Shown piece by piece: positions 61,689-64,000 of a stretch of DNA of 64,000 nucleotides. The stretch is from Cryptosporangium arvum DSM 44712 (GTDB lineage: Bacteria > Actinomycetota > Actinomycetes > Mycobacteriales > Cryptosporangiaceae). Location of the stretch: NCBI RefSeq assembly GCF_000585375.1, contig NZ_KK073874.1, positions 1,798,001 to 1,862,000 of the forward strand, in the 5' to 3' direction. A program made the translations under genes and the position numbers. Numbering within the stretch: position 1 is the stretch's first letter; every line of letters starts with the position of its first letter. The notes beneath the pieces were generated by a model. That model made no database searches and was not told the DNA's origin. It saw nothing but the letters and a program-made list of their open reading frames with translations.

Positions 61689-62909
61689 TCACCCCACCGA
61701 CGAACGGCCACCGCCCACCGAGGACAGGCGCCGCCGGAGAAATTTCCGCTCCGGTTCGGTCGCGGCCTTCCGGATCGCCTCGCGGTAGGCGTCGGCGGCT
61801 TCGGTCGTGCGGCCCAGACGCCGGAGGAAGTCGGCGCGGACGGCCGGGTGGAGCGGGTAGTCCGCGAGCGCGTCGCCGAGGTCGTCGAGGAGCGCGAGCC
61901 CGACCCGCGGACCGTAGGCCATGCCGACCGCGACCGCCTGGTTGAGCGCGACGACCGGCGAGGGCACCTGTTCGCGCAGCGCCCCGTAGAGCACCGCGAT
62001 CTGCCGCCAGTCCGTGTCCGCCGCGGTCGGCGCCGTCGCGTGGCACGCCGCGATCGCCGCCTGGATGACGTACGGCCCGGAGCCACCGGCGGTCTCGAGA
62101 AGGCGTTCGGCTTCGGCGATCCCGGCGGCGTCCCAGGTGGAGCGGTCCTGTTCGTCCAGCGGCACCAGCTCGCCGTCGGCGTCGACCCGCGCCGACGAGC
62201 GGGAATCGTGGAAGAGCATCAGGGCCAGCAGGCCGGCGGCCTCGGGTTCGTCGGGCATCAGGTCGCGCAGCAGCCGGGCCAGCCGGATCGCCTCGCCGGT
62301 CAGCGGGCGGCGCACGAGTTCGGTCCCCGCGGTGGCCGCGTAGCCCTCGGTGAACAGCAGGTACAGCACCGCGAGCACGGCCGGCGTCCGCGACGGCAGG
62401 AGATGCGCGGGCGGCACGCGGTACGGGATACCGGCGTGCTTGATCTTCTGCCGCGCGCGGACCAGACGCTTGGCCAGCGCGGCCTCCGAGGTGAGGAAGG
62501 CCCGCGCGATCTCCGGCACCGACAGGCCCGCGAGCGTCCGCAACGTCAGCGCCACCCGGGCGTCGAGGGCGAGCGCGGGATGACAGCAGGTGAACATCAG
62601 TCGGAGCCGGTCGTCGGCCACGTCGTACCCGGCCGGTTCGTCGACCGGTTCCCGCGCCAGTTCGCGGAGCTTGGTCGCTCCGACGGCCTCCCGCCGCAAC
62701 CGGTCGATCGCGCGGTTGCGGGCGGTCGTGGTGAGCCACGCGCCGGGGTTGCGCGGCACCCCCTCGGCGGGCCACCGCGCCAGCGCCTGCGCGAACGCGT
62801 CCTGCGCGGCCTCTTGGGCGAGCTCCCAGTCCCCGGTCACCCGGATGAGCGTGGCGACGATCTGCCCCCACTCCTCGCGGAACGCGCGCTCGACGGCGTC
62901 CGCGGTCAC
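61689..62909 (-). CDS. ECF42-type RNA polymerase sigma factor with C-terminal extension
   Basis: A 406-residue sigma factor. Region 2 spans about residues 5-75, with DWELAQEAAQDAFAQALARWPAEGVPRNPGAWLTTTARNRAIDRLRR. Region 4 is around LRTLAGLSVPEIARAFLTSEAALAKRLVRARQKI. A helical C-terminal extension of about 230 residues (TPR-like, with LLFTEGYAATAGTEL and LLALMLFHDSRSSARVDADGELVPLDEQDR) is the mark of ECF42. ECF42 genes sit beside DGPF/YCII proteins, as here: the start codon overlaps the YCII stop (GTGA). No anti-sigma factor is present; the extension is thought to control activity. Confidence 0.92.
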   Translation of the reverse strand: MTADAVERAFREEWGQIVATLIRVTGDWELAQEAAQDAFAQALARWPAEGVPRNPGAWLTTTARNRAIDRLRREAVGATKLRELAREPVDEPAGYDVADDRLRLMFTCCHPALALDARVALTLRTLAGLSVPEIARAFLTSEAALAKRLVRARQKIKHAGIPYRVPPAHLLPSRTPAVLAVLYLLFTEGYAATAGTELVRRPLTGEAIRLARLLRDLMPDEPEAAGLLALMLFHDSRSSARVDADGELVPLDEQDRSTWDAAGIAEAERLLETAGGSGPYVIQAAIAACHATAPTAADTDWRQIAVLYGALREQVPSPVVALNQAVAVGMAYGPRVGLALLDDLGDALADYPLHPAVRADFLRRLGRTTEAADAYREAIRKAATEPERKFLRRRLSSVGGGRSSVG

Positions 62910-63223
62910 AGGAGCGGCCGCACCTCGATGGAGCCGTACGTGGCCGCAGGGTGTTTCGCGGCGATCTCGAGCGCCTCGTCCAGGTCGGCGCACTCGATCA
63001 GGCAGAACCCGCCGATCTGTTCGCGGCTCTCCGCGAACGGCCCGTCGGTCAGCAGCGTCTCGCCCTCGCGGACGCGGACGGTGGTCGCGTCCATCGGCGG
63101 GTGCAGGCCGGCGCCGCCGACGAGCACACCGCGGGCGAGCATCTCGGCGTCCCAACCGCCGCACCCGTCGTTCGCGTGCCCGGCGGCGGTCTCGTCGCCG
63201 GCGATCAGCAGGACGTACTTCAT
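62906..63223 (-). CDS. YCII-related (DGPF) domain protein
   Basis: A 105-residue protein of the DGPF/YCII group. Landmarks are KYVLLIAGDE, VLVGGAGLHPP, TVRVREGETLLTDGPFAESREQIGGFCLIECADLDEALEIAAKHP and a final GSIEVRPLL. The DGPF motif itself is at about residues 60-63. The family is dimeric and its activity is unknown. It is the first gene of the coupled pair with the ECF42 factor and is probably one of its regulon members. The Nudix gene ends ten bases upstream, so a longer transcript is possible. Confidence 0.92.
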   Translation of the reverse strand: MKYVLLIAGDETAAGHANDGCGGWDAEMLARGVLVGGAGLHPPMDATTVRVREGETLLTDGPFAESREQIGGFCLIECADLDEALEIAAKHPAATYGSIEVRPLL

Positions 63224-63233
63224 TTTCGACCAC

Positions 63234-63821
63234 CTATCGCCAGGCGAAGACCGGCTGTTCGAGGTGCGCCACCGAGGTGGGGCGTCCGTGCAGCGCCACT
63301 TCGCGGAACTGGTAGAGCACCGCGGCCGTCGGCGCGTGGATCAAGCTACCCACCAGCGGCAGCTGGATCACCGGATCGTCGGACTCGGGGATCCGCAGGT
63401 AGCGCGGTTCGACGTCGAGGTCGGCCAGCGGGATCGTGTACAGCTCGGCGACCTCGGCCGGGTTCGGCACCGGCGGCGGAACCACGCCGAGCGCGAGGAC
63501 GACCGGGGTGATCACGTACCCCGACCGGGTGGCGTAGTCGTCGAGCGTGCCGATGCAGGTCGACCGGTCCGCGAACACGCCCAGCTCCTCGCCGAGCTCG
63601 CGCAGCGCGGCGTCCACCGCGTCCTCGCCCGGGTCGAACCGGCCGCCGGGCAACGCGAACTGGCCCGGGTGGGCGCGGAGTTCCGAGGTGCGGCGGGTGA
63701 GCCAGATGGCCGGCCGGTCCCCGGCGATCGCCAGCGCCACGGCGGCGCGGCGCAGCCCCTCGGACGGGAGGGAAGTGGGGCGAAAGGCGCGAACGTTCAG
63801 GAGAATCGCGTCCACATCCAT
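63234..63821 (-). CDS. Nudix hydrolase
   Basis: A 195-residue pyrophosphohydrolase. The Nudix box is intact, [20 protein letters not shown] followed by ELGV (Gx5Ex7REUxEExGU), at about residues 59-82. The upstream [10 protein letters not shown] gives it the CoA-pyrophosphatase-like look (CoaSe/NUDT7 type, with [15 protein letters not shown]), so hydrolysis of CoA or acyl-CoA is the likely reaction. The start ATG has no ribosome site. TGTCTAGACA at 63824-63833 lies directly upstream. Confidence 0.88.
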   Translation of the reverse strand: MDVDAILLNVRAFRPTSLPSEGLRRAAVALAIAGDRPAIWLTRRTSELRAHPGQFALPGGRFDPGEDAVDAALRELGEELGVFADRSTCIGTLDDYATRSGYVITPVVLALGVVPPPVPNPAEVAELYTIPLADLDVEPRYLRIPESDDPVIQLPLVGSLIHAPTAAVLYQFREVALHGRPTSVAHLEQPVFAWR

Positions 63822-63823
63822 GA

Positions 63824-63833
63824 TGTCTAGACA
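63824..63833. promoter_or_regulatory. Palindrome between Nudix and methyltransferase genes
   Basis: TGTCTAGACA is a perfect 10-bp palindrome in the 53-bp divergent spacer, three bases before the Nudix start. It may be an operator. On the other side TACTCT (63860-63865) is a fair -10 element for the methyltransferase gene. Confidence 0.35.
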
Positions 63834-63874
63834 CTACGTCAACCGAAGTGGACAGTCGGATACTCTGCTCGACC

Positions 63875-64000
63875 ATGGATGCTGACACCAGCGCGCAGCT
63901 GGACACCGGCACGCCGCATCCGGCCCGGGTGTACGACGCGTTGCTCGGCGGCAAGGACAACTTCGCCGCCGACCGCCAGGTCGCCGACGCGATCCGGGCC
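63875..64000 (+). CDS. SAM-dependent methyltransferase, DUF574 family (5' part only)
   Basis: Forty-two codons are visible. They read DADTSAQLDTGTPHPARVYD and then ALLGGKDNFAADRQVADAIR. The HPARVYDALLGGKDNFAADR block is the family signature of actinobacterial SAM-dependent methyltransferases (PF04672, DUF574). These occur in many copies in this phylum, often beside regulators; their targets are unknown. The gene runs off the window, so length and motifs beyond residue 42 cannot be seen. Confidence 0.85.
   Translation, partial: MDADTSAQLDTGTPHPARVYDALLGGKDNFAADRQVADAIRA

Overview
The window is high-GC DNA with G or C in nearly every third codon position. It carries one complete rRNA operon whose 16S, 23S and 5S sequences read as actinomycetal. 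Gene content agrees with a free-living soil-type member of the Actinomycetota: many ECF sigma factors and one-component regulators, F420-type luciferase-like oxidoreductases, a mycofactocin-type dehydrogenase, an FprA ferredoxin reductase, and DtxR/IdeR-like iron boxes. I did not assign a genus. There is no CRISPR array, prophage, transposase or tRNA gene. The region looks like ordinary chromosome packed with small regulator-plus-target modules.

Layout. 1-13.6 kb: truncated ECF sigma factor with a secreted fasciclin protein; a small membrane protein; a TetR/flavin monooxygenase operon; a same-strand run of PPOX-like protein, tandem-GAF chemoreceptor, beta-carbonic anhydrase and cysteine-rich winged-helix regulator; RidA opposite a WYL regulator that is coupled to an acyl-ACP desaturase; and a D-aminoacylase-type amidohydrolase. 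13.1-16.8 kb: branched-chain amino acid catabolism (Lrp regulator opposite E1alpha, E1beta and leucine dehydrogenase). 16.9-25.4 kb: short GntR regulator, alpha/beta hydrolase, GT-C-like membrane protein, fprA with an iron box, a large LuxR-type ATPase and a membrane-anchored Hsp70 relative. 25.5-30.8 kb: PaaK-like ligase, then a five-gene ECF sigma/anti-sigma/ABC module. 30.8-39.5 kb: aldo/keto reductase opposite an XRE regulator, then a sugar module (ABC importer, two Gfo/Idh/MocA dehydrogenases) opposite a ROK repressor. 39.3-46 kb: siderophore-interacting protein with an iron box, lspA, two SDRs, a MerR regulator, a 5'-3' exonuclease and a penicillin-binding-like serine hydrolase.

46-52 kb is the rRNA operon with leader, processing stems and terminator. 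52-64 kb holds an MFS transporter convergent with a LysR regulator, a cytoplasmic pullulanase, two head-to-head luciferase-like oxidoreductases around a 49-bp nested inverted repeat, dinB behind a LexA-like box, a DUF1707 protein, an ECF42-type sigma factor with its DGPF partner, a Nudix hydrolase and the start of a SAM-dependent methyltransferase gene.

The recurring theme is local regulation. At least eight divergent or autoregulated gene sets have a perfect or near-perfect inverted repeat at the expected operator position. Two iron boxes tie fprA and the siderophore-interacting protein to one iron regulon. I found nothing I can defend as a wholly new system. The best candidates for novelty are the 49-bp nested repeat between the luciferase-like genes, the sigma/ABC module, the membrane Hsp70, and two overlapping small ORFs behind the siderophore gene.
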